Of a stretch of 64,000 bases of DNA, positions 19,234-26,928 are shown one piece after another. The notes beneath the pieces were generated by a model. The model did not search any database. It was not told the origin of the DNA and saw only the letters and a program-made list of their open reading frames with translations. A program made the translations under genes and the position numbers. This DNA is from PALSA-278 sp963760285 (lineage in GTDB: Bacteria > Acidobacteriota > Terriglobia > Acidiferrales > UBA7541): assembly GCA_963760285.1 (NCBI GenBank), contig CAVXCI010000001.1, positions 1,550,001 through 1,614,000 on the forward strand. Direction: 5' to 3'. The first letter of the stretch is position 1. Each line of letters starts with the position of its first letter.

Positions 19234-20401
19234 ATTGCTGAAATGGCGCGACGAGTTTCCCATCCTTGAAAAATCCACCTACATGATCAGCAATTCGCTG
19301 GGGGCCATGCCGCGAGGCGTGCCCGCCAGTTTACAGGCGTATGCCGATGCGTGGGGAAATCGCGGCGTGCGCGCGTGGGAAGAAGGCTGGTGGGACATGG
19401 CGGTCACCGTGGGCGACAAAATAGGGTCGCTCATCGGCGCGGAGCCGGATTCGATTTCGCTCCACCAGAACGTGACCTTGATTCAGGCGATTATTTCCTC
19501 GTGCTTTGATTACGGCAAACGGCGCAACAAAGTGGTGATGGTAGACCGCGAGTTTCCATCCGTTGTGTATTTTTACATGGAACAGCGGCGGCTGGGCGCG
19601 CGCGTGCAGATGGTGAAGAGCAAGGACGGCCTGCGCGTGCCCATGGAGAAATTCCTGGCGGCCATTGATGAAAAAACGCTACTCGTGCCCATTTCCCTCG
19701 TGCTGTTCCGCAGCGCGACCATCGTGGATGCCAAAGCTATCATCGAACGCGCCCACCGCGTGGGCGCCATGGTGGTGCTGGATTGCTTTCAGGGGACAGG
19801 AACGGTGCCCATCAACGTGGCCACGTTGAAGCCGGACTTTGCCGTCGGCGGAGTTTTGAAGTGGCTCTGCGGTGGGCCGGGTGTGGGCTATCTCTATGTG
19901 CGGACGGATTTGCGGACAAAATTGCAACCGCGAATTACGGGCTGGATGGCCCACGAGCGGCCGTTCAATTTTGAAGTGGGACCGATTGACCCCCGCAAGG
20001 ATTCGTTTCGTTTCCTGAACGGGACGCCGCACATCCCCGCGCTATACGCCTGCCAGCCGGGACTGGACATCATTGCGCGGGCGGGAGTGGACAACATTCG
20101 CGCGAAGTCGCAGCACCAGACGGAGCGGCTGATTGAAGGCGCGGTGGAACGCGGCTGGAAGGTAAACACTCCACGGGATGCCGCCGAACGTGGTGGCACG
20201 GTCTCCATCGAATGCCCGCATGCCGGAGAAGTGGCGAAGGAACTGGTGACGCGGGACATCCTGGTGGATTTCCGCCCTGGCGCGGGTGTGCGCATGTCTC
20301 CGCATTTCTATAACCGCGACGAGGAAATTGATTTCGCGCTGGCGGAAATGGAAGAAATTCTGGAAAAGCGGCCCTGGGAGCGCGGGAAAAAGTCGGCCTG
20401 A
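19226..20401 (+). CDS. PLP-dependent aminotransferase class V, kynureninase-like
   Basis: Start ATG at 19226, preceded by AGGAGA at 19212-19217. Fold-type I PLP enzyme with 391 residues: FPILEKSTYMISNSLGAMP opening, VLDCFQGTG (Asp contacting the pyridine nitrogen) and GGVLKWLCGGPGVGYLYV, which contains the Schiff-base Lys and closely resembles kynureninases. The EC class (kynureninase, cysteine desulfurase or another lyase) cannot be fixed by sequence alone. The overlap with the amino-acid permease suggests the pair imports and degrades a tryptophan-derived or other amino acid. Confidence 0.75.
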   Translation: MDELLKWRDEFPILEKSTYMISNSLGAMPRGVPASLQAYADAWGNRGVRAWEEGWWDMAVTVGDKIGSLIGAEPDSISLHQNVTLIQAIISSCFDYGKRRNKVVMVDREFPSVVYFYMEQRRLGARVQMVKSKDGLRVPMEKFLAAIDEKTLLVPISLVLFRSATIVDAKAIIERAHRVGAMVVLDCFQGTGTVPINVATLKPDFAVGGVLKWLCGGPGVGYLYVRTDLRTKLQPRITGWMAHERPFNFEVGPIDPRKDSFRFLNGTPHIPALYACQPGLDIIARAGVDNIRAKSQHQTERLIEGAVERGWKVNTPRDAAERGGTVSIECPHAGEVAKELVTRDILVDFRPGAGVRMSPHFYNRDEEIDFALAEMEEILEKRPWERGKKSA

Positions 20402-20409
20402 AAATCGGC

Positions 20410-21105
20410 ATGGGTGCCCTGACAACGAATCTCGATGGCGCCGGCACCGCTGCGGATTTTGCAGCGCAGCGCGCGGCCATGGTGGAGACGCAACTGCGCC
20501 GGCGGGGGATTCGCTCCAGTCGTGTGCTGGCGGCGATGCAGGCGGTGCCGCGCGAGGAATTCGTTCCCGCGGATGCGCGCGCGAAAGCTTATGCGGATTC
20601 GGCCTTGGTCATCGGGTTGGGGCAGACGATTTCGCAGCCCTACATAGTGGCTGCCGTTGCGGAAGGACTGGAACTTTCCGGCGATGAATGCGTGCTGGAA
20701 GTGGGGGCGGGGTCGGCTTATCAGGCCGCAGTCCTTTCCCTGCTGGCCAGAGAAGTTGTGGCCATCGAATGGGACGAATCGCTGGCAGCCGAAGCATGCG
20801 ATCGGCTGGCGAGGCTGGGATACAACAACGTCCTGGTGATTGGGGACGATGGGGCGCTGGGCTATCCCCGGAGAGCGCCGTTCGACGGCATCGCAGTTTC
20901 GGCGGCTGCACCCACCCCGCCTCCGCCACTGCTGGCGCAGCTCGGCGAAGGTGGACGCATGGTGATTCCTTTAGGTAAGCCGGACAACCAGGAACTTCTG
21001 CAGGTGCGGCGGCGTGGTAACGAATATTCGCGGCGCATGATCTGTCGCTGTCGGTTCGTCCCGCTGCGGGGCCATTATGGTTACCAACCGGCTACGGAAA
21101 GATGA
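20410..21105 (+). CDS. pcm: Protein-L-isoaspartate O-methyltransferase
   Basis: 231 residues with Pcm hallmarks: MVETQLRRRGI, VPREEFVP, GLGQTISQPYIVA (isoaspartate-binding region), VLEVGAGSAYQAAVL (SAM motif I) and RMVIPLG. Repairs isoaspartyl residues in aged proteins. The first 20 residues are extra relative to many Pcm proteins, so a start at 20479 cannot be excluded. Its stop overlaps the next gene by four bases. Confidence 0.92.
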   Translation: MGALTTNLDGAGTAADFAAQRAAMVETQLRRRGIRSSRVLAAMQAVPREEFVPADARAKAYADSALVIGLGQTISQPYIVAAVAEGLELSGDECVLEVGAGSAYQAAVLSLLAREVVAIEWDESLAAEACDRLARLGYNNVLVIGDDGALGYPRRAPFDGIAVSAAAPTPPPPLLAQLGEGGRMVIPLGKPDNQELLQVRRRGNEYSRRMICRCRFVPLRGHYGYQPATER

Positions 21106-21842
21106 ACAACCAGGCCCCGGAACTTTCGATCGTTATTCCTTCCTACAACGAGGAGCGGAGGCTGCCGCCCACGCTGGCGCGCATCCGCGACTATCTGCGC
21201 GCGCAAAATCTGGATGCGGAAATCATCGTGGTGGATGATGGGTCCGCGGACGGCACGGTGCGCGTGGCTGAGGAGTGGCGCGCGCAGTTGCCGGAGTTGC
21301 GCGTGGTGGCCAACGGCACGAACCGCGGCAAGGGATTCAGCGTGCGCCACGGCATGTTGGAAGCGCGGGGACGCATCGCGTTGTTTACGGATGCCGACCT
21401 CTCCGCGCCAATTGATGAAGTGCAAAAGCTTTTTGAGGCGCTCGAAGAGGCCGACGTGGCCATCGGCTCGCGGGCCATGGATCGCCGTTTGATTCAGGTC
21501 CATGAATCACACATGCGCGAGTGGGCGGGAATTATCTTCAATTTCGTGGTGCGCATGATGACCGGCCTGCCGTTTGTGGATACGCAATGCGGCTTCAAAG
21601 CCTTCCGGCGCGAGCGCTGTCAAATTATTTTCGAGCAACAGCGCACCGATGGATTTGGTTTCGACCCGGAGATTCTCTACCTGGCGAAGCGCCATGGCCT
21701 GGCGACGGTGGAAATTCCCGTCCGGTGGGCCCACGATCCGGCGACAAAAGTCCATTTGGTGCGGGACAGTTTCTTGATGCTCCTGGACCTGGCGGCGATT
21801 CGCTGCAATGCGGTGCTGGGGCGCTATCCGCGGATCGGTTGA
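21102..21842 (+). CDS. Family 2 glycosyltransferase, dolichyl-phosphate glucosyltransferase-like
   Basis: 246 residues with the GT2 motifs LSIVIPSYNEERRLPPTL, IVVDDGSADGT, LFTDADLSAP (DXD-type metal site) and the GLPFVDTQCGFKAFRRE block shared with Alg5/dolichyl-phosphate glucosyl- or mannosyltransferases. It probably transfers a sugar from a nucleotide donor to a polyprenyl phosphate. No transmembrane segment is evident. A prenyl transferase gene lies three genes downstream, giving a plausible lipid-carrier link. Confidence 0.83.
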   Translation: MNNQAPELSIVIPSYNEERRLPPTLARIRDYLRAQNLDAEIIVVDDGSADGTVRVAEEWRAQLPELRVVANGTNRGKGFSVRHGMLEARGRIALFTDADLSAPIDEVQKLFEALEEADVAIGSRAMDRRLIQVHESHMREWAGIIFNFVVRMMTGLPFVDTQCGFKAFRRERCQIIFEQQRTDGFGFDPEILYLAKRHGLATVEIPVRWAHDPATKVHLVRDSFLMLLDLAAIRCNAVLGRYPRIG

Positions 21843-21905
21843 CCGCTGCTTTGCTTTGCATCACAAAGTACTTGACATAGCAGAATTTCGTGGCAGACTG
21901 CGCCT

Positions 21906-22520
21906 ATGGCTGCCATGGAACCTCTGCGGTCGTCTCCGCGGGAACCCGTCCGTTTGGATGAGCACGCCCAGGAAAACCTCCGATTCATCCGCGAAACCAT
22001 GGAGCGGGCCACTTCGTTCACGGCCGTTCCGGGATGGGGCGGCGTGGCGCTGGGTATCACCGCGCTGGGCGCCGCGGCCGTCGCCGCCATGCAGACCTCG
22101 CATTTGGCCTGGCTGGCCACCTGGTTTGTGGAGGCCATCGTAGCCACGGGCGTGGCCGGGTGGACCACGCTGGCTAAAGCGCGCGCGGCACACATGCCGC
22201 TGCTGGCCGGTCCCGGGAGAAAATTCACATTGAGTTTTGCGCCGGCCATGTTTGCCGGTGCCTTGCTGACCGTCGTGCTGTGGCGTGCCGGTCTTCAATC
22301 GGCCGTTCCGGGCACTTGGCTGCTGCTATATGGCACGGGCATTGCCACGGCGGGAGCGTTTTCCATTCGCGCCGTGCCATTGATGGGCTTGTGCTTCATC
22401 GTGCTGGGAACCGTGGCGCTTTTCAGTCCGCCAGCATGGGGAGACGCCTTCCTGGCAGCGGGGTTCGGCGGGCTGCATCTGATATTCGGATTTGTAATTG
22501 CGAGGAGATATGGCGGCTAG
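21906..22520 (+). CDS. Multi-pass membrane protein of unknown function
   Basis: 204 residues with an amphipathic N-terminus (ENLRFIRETMERATSF) and about five transmembrane helices from residue 42 onward, ending in a short basic tail. No catalytic motif seen. It is immediately followed by, and overlaps, a winged-helix regulator, an arrangement that suggests regulator and membrane protein act together. A TTGACA at 21872-21877 lies upstream, but its -10 partner (CAGACT at 21894) is weak. Confidence 0.7.
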   Translation: MAAMEPLRSSPREPVRLDEHAQENLRFIRETMERATSFTAVPGWGGVALGITALGAAAVAAMQTSHLAWLATWFVEAIVATGVAGWTTLAKARAAHMPLLAGPGRKFTLSFAPAMFAGALLTVVLWRAGLQSAVPGTWLLLYGTGIATAGAFSIRAVPLMGLCFIVLGTVALFSPPAWGDAFLAAGFGGLHLIFGFVIARRYGG

Positions 22521-22899
22521 AACGGGTGTTTTGCGAAAGCGAAGGGAGACCCAGCCAGCGCACGAGGAGCCAACGGAGATGCGCGCGCGCGCCAACCTCA
22601 CGCCAGTGGAAAAGCTGGATCGGGTCATTCACGAGCGGTTGCGGCTCTCCATTGTGAGCGCGCTGGCGGTGAATGATCGGCTCACATTCAATGAGTTGAA
22701 GAAGCTCCTGCGCATGAGCGACGGCAACCTGAGCGTGCATGCGCGCAAGCTGGAAGAGGCGGGATACATCGGCTGCATGAAGTCGTTTGCAGGGCGATTG
22801 CCCCGGACGGAATACCGGCTGACGGCGGCGGGTCGGCGGGCGCTGGAACGGTACCTGGACCACATGGAAGCCATCATTCGGTCCACACGGGAAGCTTGA
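22510..22899 (+). CDS. Winged-helix transcriptional regulator (PF13601-type)
   Basis: 129 residues. The core RLRLSIVSALAVNDRLTFNELKKLLRMSDGNLSVHARKLEEAGYI is the winged-helix domain of the HTH_34/ArsR-like group, in which the second helix and the SDGNLS helix contact DNA; TEYRLTAAGRRALERYL forms the wing and dimer helix. ATG at 22510 overlaps the end of the membrane-protein gene; a downstream ATG at 22579 is a possible start. Its stop abuts the uppS-like start. Confidence 0.85.
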   Translation: MAARTGVLRKRRETQPAHEEPTEMRARANLTPVEKLDRVIHERLRLSIVSALAVNDRLTFNELKKLLRMSDGNLSVHARKLEEAGYIGCMKSFAGRLPRTEYRLTAAGRRALERYLDHMEAIIRSTREA

Positions 22900-23667
22900 A
22901 TGGACGAGAAAAATTTTTTGCCGCGCGACTTTATTAAAAAAAGTACTTTGGATGAAGTCCACCCCCTGGGGCTGCACGTAGCCATCCTGATGGACGGCAA
23001 CGGCCGTTGGGCGGCCACACGAGGATTGGCCCGCTCCGCCGGACACCGCGCGGGAGCGGAAACGGCGCGGCGGATTGTGGAAGCCGCTCCGGGGCTGGGT
23101 ATTGGCACATTAACGCTGTTTACATTTTCCTCGGACAACTGGGAGCGTCCGCGCGGGGAAGTGGCCGCGCTGCTGCGCGTGGTGGAAGAGTTTCTGGACC
23201 AGGAAGCGGCGCGCTGCGAAGCGCAGGGCGTGCGCATCCGAGCCATTGGAAGGCGTGATCGTATCGGGCGTCCCTTGGCGGATGCCATCAATGCCGCCGA
23301 AAAGCGCACGGCGGCGGGCCGCAAGCTGGATCTGCGTCTGGCCGTGGACTATTCCTCGCGCGATTCCATCCTGCGTGCCGCCTGCTGGATGCTCTCCAGC
23401 CGCGAAGTTACCCAGGCGGAATTTTCGCGGCGGTTGGGCCAGGTGATGCAGGCCGGTGGCGTATCTCTGGACGTGGACCTGCTCATTCGTACGGGCGGCG
23501 AACAGCGTCTGAGCGATTTTATGCTATGGGAATGCGCCTATGCGGAACTGATCTTCACGCCTCGGATGTGGCCGGAGTTCAGTGCTGTTGATCTGGCCGC
23601 GGCCGTCGGTGAATTTCATTCGCGGGAGCGGCGTTTTGGACGAGTGCCGGAAGCCGCGGCCGTTTAA
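22900..23667 (+). CDS. uppS: Isoprenyl transferase (undecaprenyl diphosphate synthase family)
   Basis: 255 residues with all cis-prenyltransferase signatures: HVAILMDGNGRWA (catalytic Asp), AGHRAGAETARRIVE, TLFTFSSDNWERP and RTGGEQRLSDFMLWECAYAEL. It condenses isopentenyl diphosphate onto a shorter allylic diphosphate to make polyprenyl carriers. It is not beside cdsA or dxr as many housekeeping copies are, and it follows a regulator without a gap, so it may be a specialised second copy. Confidence 0.93.
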   Translation: MDEKNFLPRDFIKKSTLDEVHPLGLHVAILMDGNGRWAATRGLARSAGHRAGAETARRIVEAAPGLGIGTLTLFTFSSDNWERPRGEVAALLRVVEEFLDQEAARCEAQGVRIRAIGRRDRIGRPLADAINAAEKRTAAGRKLDLRLAVDYSSRDSILRAACWMLSSREVTQAEFSRRLGQVMQAGGVSLDVDLLIRTGGEQRLSDFMLWECAYAELIFTPRMWPEFSAVDLAAAVGEFHSRERRFGRVPEAAAV

Positions 23668-23695
23668 TACGGATGGAGAAATGAGAGCGGGAACA

Positions 23696-24154
23696 TCAAC
23701 TGGGAATGGCGGTGCGCTCCCGCCACATCTGGAAGGCTTTGCGCAGTACTCGCGTGGCCGCGGCGGTCAGCGAAAGTTCCGCTAACCCTTCCTCGGTCAC
23801 CCAGCGCACGTCCAGCACATCCCCCCCGGCGCGAATATCCCCCGCCGCCCGTTCGCAGAAGTAATCCAGAACCACGAAGTGATACTCCACGCCACCATAG
23901 GAATCCGTGAAGATGCGTTCGAAGACTTCGATGAAATCCAATACGCGGACCTGCAGATGCGTTTCTTCCAGGAGTTCCCGTTGCACGCCTTCGACCAGTG
24001 TTTCGCCGGCTTCCAGCTTGCCGCCAGGAATGGACCATTCACCACACATTGGCGGAGTGCCGCGGCGGATCAACAGAACGAGGCCATTTTCTATAACAAT
24101 CCCGCCCACGCCAATCACCGGACGTAATGGATATTCATGGTTGTTGATATTCAC
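23696..24154 (-). CDS. NUDIX hydrolase
   Basis: The Nudix box is complete: GGKLEAGETLVEGVQRELLEET, matching GX5EX7REUXEEXGU. About 152 residues from the GTG at 24154, which has GGAGG three bases upstream; the frame is open further but that part lacks domain features. The fold continues with VLDFIEVFERIF and FVVLDYFC. These enzymes cleave nucleoside diphosphates linked to another group (ADP-ribose, oxidised nucleotides, dinucleotide polyphosphates). It is convergent with uppS and divergent from the LysW-like gene. Confidence 0.9.
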   Translation of the reverse strand: MNINNHEYPLRPVIGVGGIVIENGLVLLIRRGTPPMCGEWSIPGGKLEAGETLVEGVQRELLEETHLQVRVLDFIEVFERIFTDSYGGVEYHFVVLDYFCERAAGDIRAGGDVLDVRWVTEEGLAELSLTAAATRVLRKAFQMWRERTAIPS

Positions 24155-24249
24155 GTTCCTCCACGGACACGGAACGTTGGCGTTCGCTTGACCGTTATAT
24201 AATAAAGACGCTCGGGCACGTGCAACGAATTCCGCCAGGAGGGACGGCA

Positions 24250-24546
24250 GTGGCCAGATGTCCAGAATGCGATACGGAAATTGACCTCGACGAAGACGAG
24301 ATGGAAGAAGGCGAACTGTTGAGCTGTCCAGAGTGCGAAACGGCACTGGAGGTGGTGCAGGTGCATCCTCTGCGCCTGGACGTGATCGCCGACGACGATG
24401 AGGACGAGGACGACGAGGACGACGAGGAAGATAAGGAAGATAAGGACGCTGACGAAGAGGATGAAGACGACGAAGATGACACCGAGAAAATTGTCAATGA
24501 AGATAATGAAGACGACGAGGAAGACGGCCAAGGCGGATATGCATGA
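24250..24546 (+). CDS. LysW/ArgW-like zinc-ribbon protein with long acidic tail
   Basis: The GTG at 24250 is six bases after AGGAGGG (24237-24243), an excellent start. The 98-residue product opens CPECDTEIDLDEDEMEEGE, then CPECETALEVVQVHPLRLDV, the LysW layout: two CPxC zinc pairs and the ELEVV..PL segment. In lysine biosynthesis LysW carries intermediates on its C-terminal Glu (EDWGE). Here that motif is missing and the protein continues with about 45 Asp/Glu-rich residues ending GQGGYA. The next gene is not a lysine or arginine enzyme. It may be a zinc-ribbon binder of basic partners rather than an amino-group carrier. Confidence 0.72.
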   Translation: MARCPECDTEIDLDEDEMEEGELLSCPECETALEVVQVHPLRLDVIADDDEDEDDEDDEEDKEDKDADEEDEDDEDDTEKIVNEDNEDDEEDGQGGYA

Positions 24547-24574
24547 ATCCGGCTGGACAAGGCGGCGGGAGTCA

Positions 24575-24973
24575 ATGATGAAGAGCAGGTTGGGGGCACG
24601 GCCGTACGTACCGCGGGCTGGAGTTTTCATGCTGCTGCTGGCGCTGCAGATGGTCTTCGCCGCGGCCAGCCACTCGCAGAACAACAAGAAGGAAAGCGAT
24701 TTGCGCACCGTCCATGGCACGGTGGTGGACAAGGATGAAAATGCAATGAGCACCTGCGTGGTTTACCTGAAGAACGTGCGCACCACCAACGTAAAGACCT
24801 ATATTACCGACGATGCGGGAAAGTACCGTTTCAGCGGGTTGGATCCCAATTCGGACTATGAAGTGTATGCCGAGCACCAGGGGAATTGTTCCGCCACGCG
24901 CTCCATTTCCAGTTTTGAAAGCCGCAACGATATTGACCTCACGCTCAAGCTGAACCGCAAGTGCGCAAAGTGA
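24575..24973 (+). CDS. Secreted carboxypeptidase-regulatory-like domain protein
   Basis: 132 residues from the first of two consecutive ATG codons at 24575. A basic N-terminus and hydrophobic stretch (GVFMLLLALQMVFAAASHSQ) form a signal peptide. The rest is one beta-sandwich of the CarboxypepD_reg type: RTVHGTVVDKDENAMSTCVVYLKN, TYITDDAGKYRFSGLDPNSDYEVYAE, ending in a basic tail. Such domains occur in cell-surface proteins and TonB-dependent receptors. Two or three Cys could pair. It lies 28 bases after the LysW-like gene and may be co-transcribed. Confidence 0.75.
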   Translation: MMKSRLGARPYVPRAGVFMLLLALQMVFAAASHSQNNKKESDLRTVHGTVVDKDENAMSTCVVYLKNVRTTNVKTYITDDAGKYRFSGLDPNSDYEVYAEHQGNCSATRSISSFESRNDIDLTLKLNRKCAK

Positions 24974-25531
24974 GCGGCGCGGCCACGCCATAAAGCATTT
25001 TCTCTCCAGCGGGGCGTAGCGAAGGACCGAATACGGCGATTGGGCAAGCGCCCCGATTTACCGCTGACTCCCGGGTGATCCACCATTTCCAGTTCCAGTA
25101 AGTACGGAGGGCTCATTCGATCCAACGGCCGCCGGAACGGTGTCGCGGGAATAACCAAATATTAACAGGTCCAGAGAGGGGGAGCGCCGAAACCGGCTTC
25201 GAATGATCGGAAATTGCGCCATCTCTTTCGGCCGTTATTACTGTTAAATAATTATGATCTGCGGGCCAGGAGGCAGGCTTGCGAAGATCCATGCGAGTGG
25301 CAGTGATGCAAGAATCGCGGCGGAAGCCGATGAGATGAAGAGATCCCCTCTATTATTTCCTAAGCATAGCCACCCTGCTTTCCGAACCCACGCGAGTTCG
25401 GGGAGTCTGGGTGGCGTCGAGGTGGACGGCAACGATCAGAAACAATGTAGGTCGCGTGGGGCTGAGCGGTACAGGGCAGGATCCGGCGGAGGGATGCGAA
25501 ATAGCCCGAATACCCATGAAAAACAAGGGGA
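24974..25531. other. Intergenic region without a supported gene
   Basis: About 560 bases between the carboxypeptidase-like gene and the tRNA. Short frames on both strands lack ribosome binding sites and recognisable domains. A GGGGCG/CGCCCC inverted pair about 35 bases apart (about 25010 and 25049) could form a weak hairpin. AT-rich stretch at 25238-25256. I see no gene here. Confidence 0.4.
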
Positions 25532-25606
25532 TGGTGCCGGCGGTGGGACTCGAACCCACGGCCTAGGGATTATGAGACCCTCGCTCTACCTCTGAGCTAC
25601 ACCGGC
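25532..25606 (-). tRNA. tRNA-Met (CAT anticodon)
   Basis: The reverse complement folds as a tRNA: acceptor GCCGGTG with CGCCGGC, D arm GCTC-AGAGGTA-GAGC, anticodon arm AGGGT-CTCATAA-TCCCT, T arm GTGGG-TTCGAGT-CCCAC, and an encoded 3' ACCA. The CAT anticodon gives tRNA-Met, or tRNA-Ile after lysidine modification by TilS, whose gene lies 2 kb away. The last pair of the anticodon stem is T-T rather than Watson-Crick. Lack of the initiator-type C1-A72 mismatch argues for an elongator or Ile2 tRNA. Confidence 0.95.
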
Positions 25607-25619
25607 ACGAAAAGGAGGG

Positions 25620-25921
25620 TGAAATGATGCTACGGGCGGGGGAGGCGAAGTGTCAAGCGCGGGCGCGAAGAGCCGCCGTGAATGCCGTTCGGAGGGGGGA
25701 TTAATCAACAGGGCACAGGGTTGCTGATTACCAAAAGTACTGTTGACACAAAAGGCATACCTCGGTACCCTCTATGAACCATTGGAACCTTTACCAAAAG
25801 AGTAACCCCATTGCTGCAATAGGGAGGTACTCTTAGGGTAAAAAACAATTTATACCTTGCCTTAAGGGGTACGTAGCACTATACTCCCCGCGCGGAAAAT
25901 TCCGCCTTGGGAGGTAGTGTC
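25620..25921 (+). promoter_or_regulatory. Long AT-richer upstream region with repeat and inverted-repeat elements before the repeat-peptide gene
   Basis: Three hundred bases without a gene. A 10-base direct repeat TTACCAAAAG occurs at 25728-25737 and 25791-25800, 63 bases apart (six helical turns). AAGAGTA-ACC (about 25797) and GGT-ACTCTT (about 25826) form an inverted repeat. A second possible promoter, TTGACA at 25743 with TACCCT 17 bases on, lies between. The arrangement looks like operator sites for an unknown regulator. Confidence 0.45.
25857..25885 (+). promoter_or_regulatory. Sigma70-type promoter of the repeat-peptide gene
   Basis: TTGCCT (25857-25862), 17-base spacer and TATACT (25880-25885) match a housekeeping promoter well. 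Transcription would start near 25892, leaving a leader of about 30 bases that contains GGGAGG (25909-25914) before the ATG at 25922. Confidence 0.6.
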
Positions 25922-26167
25922 ATGAATCGTTGGCTGGCCGTAATTGTTCTGGTTTTGGTGGTGCTCGTTGGCGCGATGGGCTTGCGCACTGTAGTGGTGA
26001 AAGCGCAGCCCGCGATGGCGAATTCCAATTCCTCGCCATTGTTGATGGCCGGAACGAGTGCGCCGGTTCCGCCGGACCCGTGGAGTGGAACGAGTGCTCC
26101 CGTGCCTCCCGATCCCTGGAGTGGCACCAGCGCGCCGGTTCCGCCGGATCCTTGGGGAGCCCGGTAG
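25922..26167 (+). CDS. Small membrane-anchored or secreted protein with three tandem GTSAPVPPDPWS repeats
   Basis: 81 residues, ATG preceded by GGGAGG. Residues 4-20 (WLAVIVLVLVVLVGAMG) form a signal anchor or signal peptide; a possible cleavage site follows at KAQPAMA. Residues 44-55, 56-67 and 68-79 are three copies of a 12-residue unit GTSAPVPPDPWS. The copies differ at the DNA level almost only at synonymous positions, which argues that the peptide repeat itself is selected. Followed within 70 bases by a 7-TM protein gene. No family recognised; the acidic, Pro/Trp-rich tail could be a signalling, scaffold or surface peptide. Confidence 0.72.
   Translation: MNRWLAVIVLVLVVLVGAMGLRTVVVKAQPAMANSNSSPLLMAGTSAPVPPDPWSGTSAPVPPDPWSGTSAPVPPDPWGAR
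26051..26158 (+). repeat. Three-copy 36-base tandem coding repeat
   Basis: Each 36-base unit encodes GTSAPVPPDPWS. Units 1 and 2 differ at seven positions, all synonymous; units 1 and 3 differ synonymously at five codons and only the last codon changes residue (Ser to Gly). This is not a recent slippage product. Confidence 0.85.
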
Positions 26168-26232
26168 CCGTTTCGACCGTTAGTCTGAAAAAATAGTCGC
26201 CACGGGCCGGCAGCAAGGAGTATAAGGAAAGT

Positions 26233-26928
26233 ATGCTTGGCCCGATTGATTACCTGATTTGGTGCGCCGGACTTGCGGCGGCCATATATCTTGTGGTGTA
26301 CTCGCTCGCCCGAGGCCAGTTTTTCCGCTACCTCTCATTGCATGCCTATATTCTCCTCACGGCCATCACCTCGCTGGCGCAATTTTTCATTTTGCGCGAC
26401 TACGGATTTTCTTCCCGGCAGTACCTATATACGTACTATTACAGCGACTGCCTGCTGACCGTCCTTCTCTACCTGGTGGTAATGGGCCTCTATTCCCACG
26501 TCTTTCGCGAATTGAATGCCAGCCGCTATGTGCGCGGGGCTACCGTCCTTCTCTTGTTGGGCGTGGCGGGATTTTCTTATTTGGTGGTTCGGCATAATGC
26601 CCATAACCTGACCGGAAAATTCGTGCTGGAAATTTCACAGAACCTCTACTTCGTGGGGGCAGTGTTAACCTACGGACTTTGGTTCGTGGTCATGAAACTC
26701 CGGGAGACTCGTGCCCGCCTGATTCAGTTGGTGTTGGCGCTGGGCATCTACTTCAGCGCGTTTGCGGCTCTCTATGCCATGCGGAACCTGTTCCCGAAAG
26801 TTGAAATTCTGCATGCCATCCCGCCGATTCTGGGGGTTTGGCTCCCCCTGGCATGGGCATACACGCTCACAAAAATTCCTGAAACGGCGCGTTTGGCTCC
26901 GGCCACGCTTGCCGCGGAGATACGATGA
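26233..26928 (+). CDS. Seven-transmembrane protein of unknown function
   Basis: 231 residues with seven clear hydrophobic helices (about residues 8-26, 32-54, 66-88, 99-118, 137-153, 162-182 and 191-212), short loops and a tail of about 20 residues. Many Tyr residues sit at helix ends (YTYYYSDC). No kinase, transporter or protease motif. AAGGAG at about 26214 and AAGGAAAG just before the ATG give a ribosome binding site. It overlaps the next gene by four bases and follows the repeat-peptide gene, so the three may be one operon. Confidence 0.72.
   Translation: MLGPIDYLIWCAGLAAAIYLVVYSLARGQFFRYLSLHAYILLTAITSLAQFFILRDYGFSSRQYLYTYYYSDCLLTVLLYLVVMGLYSHVFRELNASRYVRGATVLLLLGVAGFSYLVVRHNAHNLTGKFVLEISQNLYFVGAVLTYGLWFVVMKLRETRARLIQLVLALGIYFSAFAALYAMRNLFPKVEILHAIPPILGVWLPLAWAYTLTKIPETARLAPATLAAEIR

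Noticed and set aside
24177..24203. Promoter TTGGCG-N15-TATAAT before the LysW-like gene
   Set aside because: TATAAT is good but the 15-base spacing is too short to support a full promoter call.
24398..24574. Upstream Lys/Arg/Thr-rich extension of the carboxypeptidase-regulatory-like gene
   Set aside because: It is the shadow of the acidic tail of the LysW-like gene in another frame.
25254..25595. Short frames next to and over the tRNA
   Set aside because: They run into the tRNA gene, lack ribosome binding sites and match no family.
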